Shown here in pieces: positions 41,456-41,564 of a DNA stretch of 41,564 bases (position 1 is its first letter; each line of letters opens with the position of its first letter). The notes beneath the pieces are model-generated. The model was given only the letters and a program-made list of their open reading frames with translations, made no database searches and was not told the origin of the DNA. The position numbers were made by a program, and so were the translations under genes. Source of the stretch: Mesostigma viride (Eukaryota; Streptophyta; Mesostigmatophyceae; Mesostigmatales; Mesostigmataceae); the NCBI GenBank assembly GCA_009746045.1, contig RPFO01001355.1:42501-84064 (forward strand), in the 5' to 3' direction.

Positions 41456-41564
41456 GTAAGTGGCATGGATGGTGCTTTTGTGTCGATGTACACTCATCAT
41501 AATATGCCCTTGGGATTGCACATGCTGAGTTAATTGCATTCTGCTGAAAACAGATTGGTGTCTG

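Overview
The window looks like nuclear DNA of a green-lineage eukaryote (a green alga or charophyte is my best guess). The reasons are genes split by GT-AG introns, plant-like protein sequences, microsatellite-rich introns, and a mix of LINE, Copia and MITE elements. There is no prokaryotic gene organisation, no CRISPR array, and no rRNA or tRNA gene I can support.

Layout. 1-2573 (minus): 5' part of LEO1/VIP4, a PAF1-complex subunit, running off the left edge; its introns hold a (CCCA)n tract and two hairpin modules. 4204-5827 (plus): a complete four-exon gene for the V-ATPase proteolipid c''. About 6900-10891: a decayed LINE with two younger LINE fragments nested in it, each flanked by target duplications. 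12578-13272: a ~700 bp compound trinucleotide repeat just downstream of an exon of a membrane-anchored SAM methyltransferase gene (13319-15827, minus). 16997-20151 (plus): a complete four-exon universal stress protein (USP) gene, divergent from the methyltransferase. About 20845-22581 (minus): a second decayed LINE (YADD reverse transcriptase) carrying several tiny nested LINE 3' ends. 22886-23356: a 15-bp minisatellite. 23640-25660 (minus): a three-exon gene of unknown function whose second exon is split by a 491-bp MITE. 25920-28490: a minisatellite interrupted by two head-to-tail copies of an unclassified element. 28908-29420: a ~165-bp satellite. 30456-38487 (minus): a young LTR retrotransposon with 5-bp target duplication. 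38493-41564: ORFs of unknown function, including a plus-strand gene that runs off the right edge.

The most unusual object is the LTR element. Its integrase, RNase H and reverse transcriptase are Copia-type, but the aspartic protease lies between integrase and reverse transcriptase instead of upstream of integrase. Its LTRs end AGTTAACG...CGTTAACT rather than TG...CA, and it has an extra ORF ahead of gag. The second theme is a LINE family with a conserved 3' stem-loop and a TTAA-rich tail that has repeatedly inserted into older LINE copies, down to a 39-bp insertion. The four recognisable host genes (LEO1, V-ATPase c'', methyltransferase, USP) do not form a pathway; they are ordinary genes separated by repeat-rich DNA.

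All exon boundaries come from reading splice sites and reading-frame phase by eye. No alignment or database search was run.
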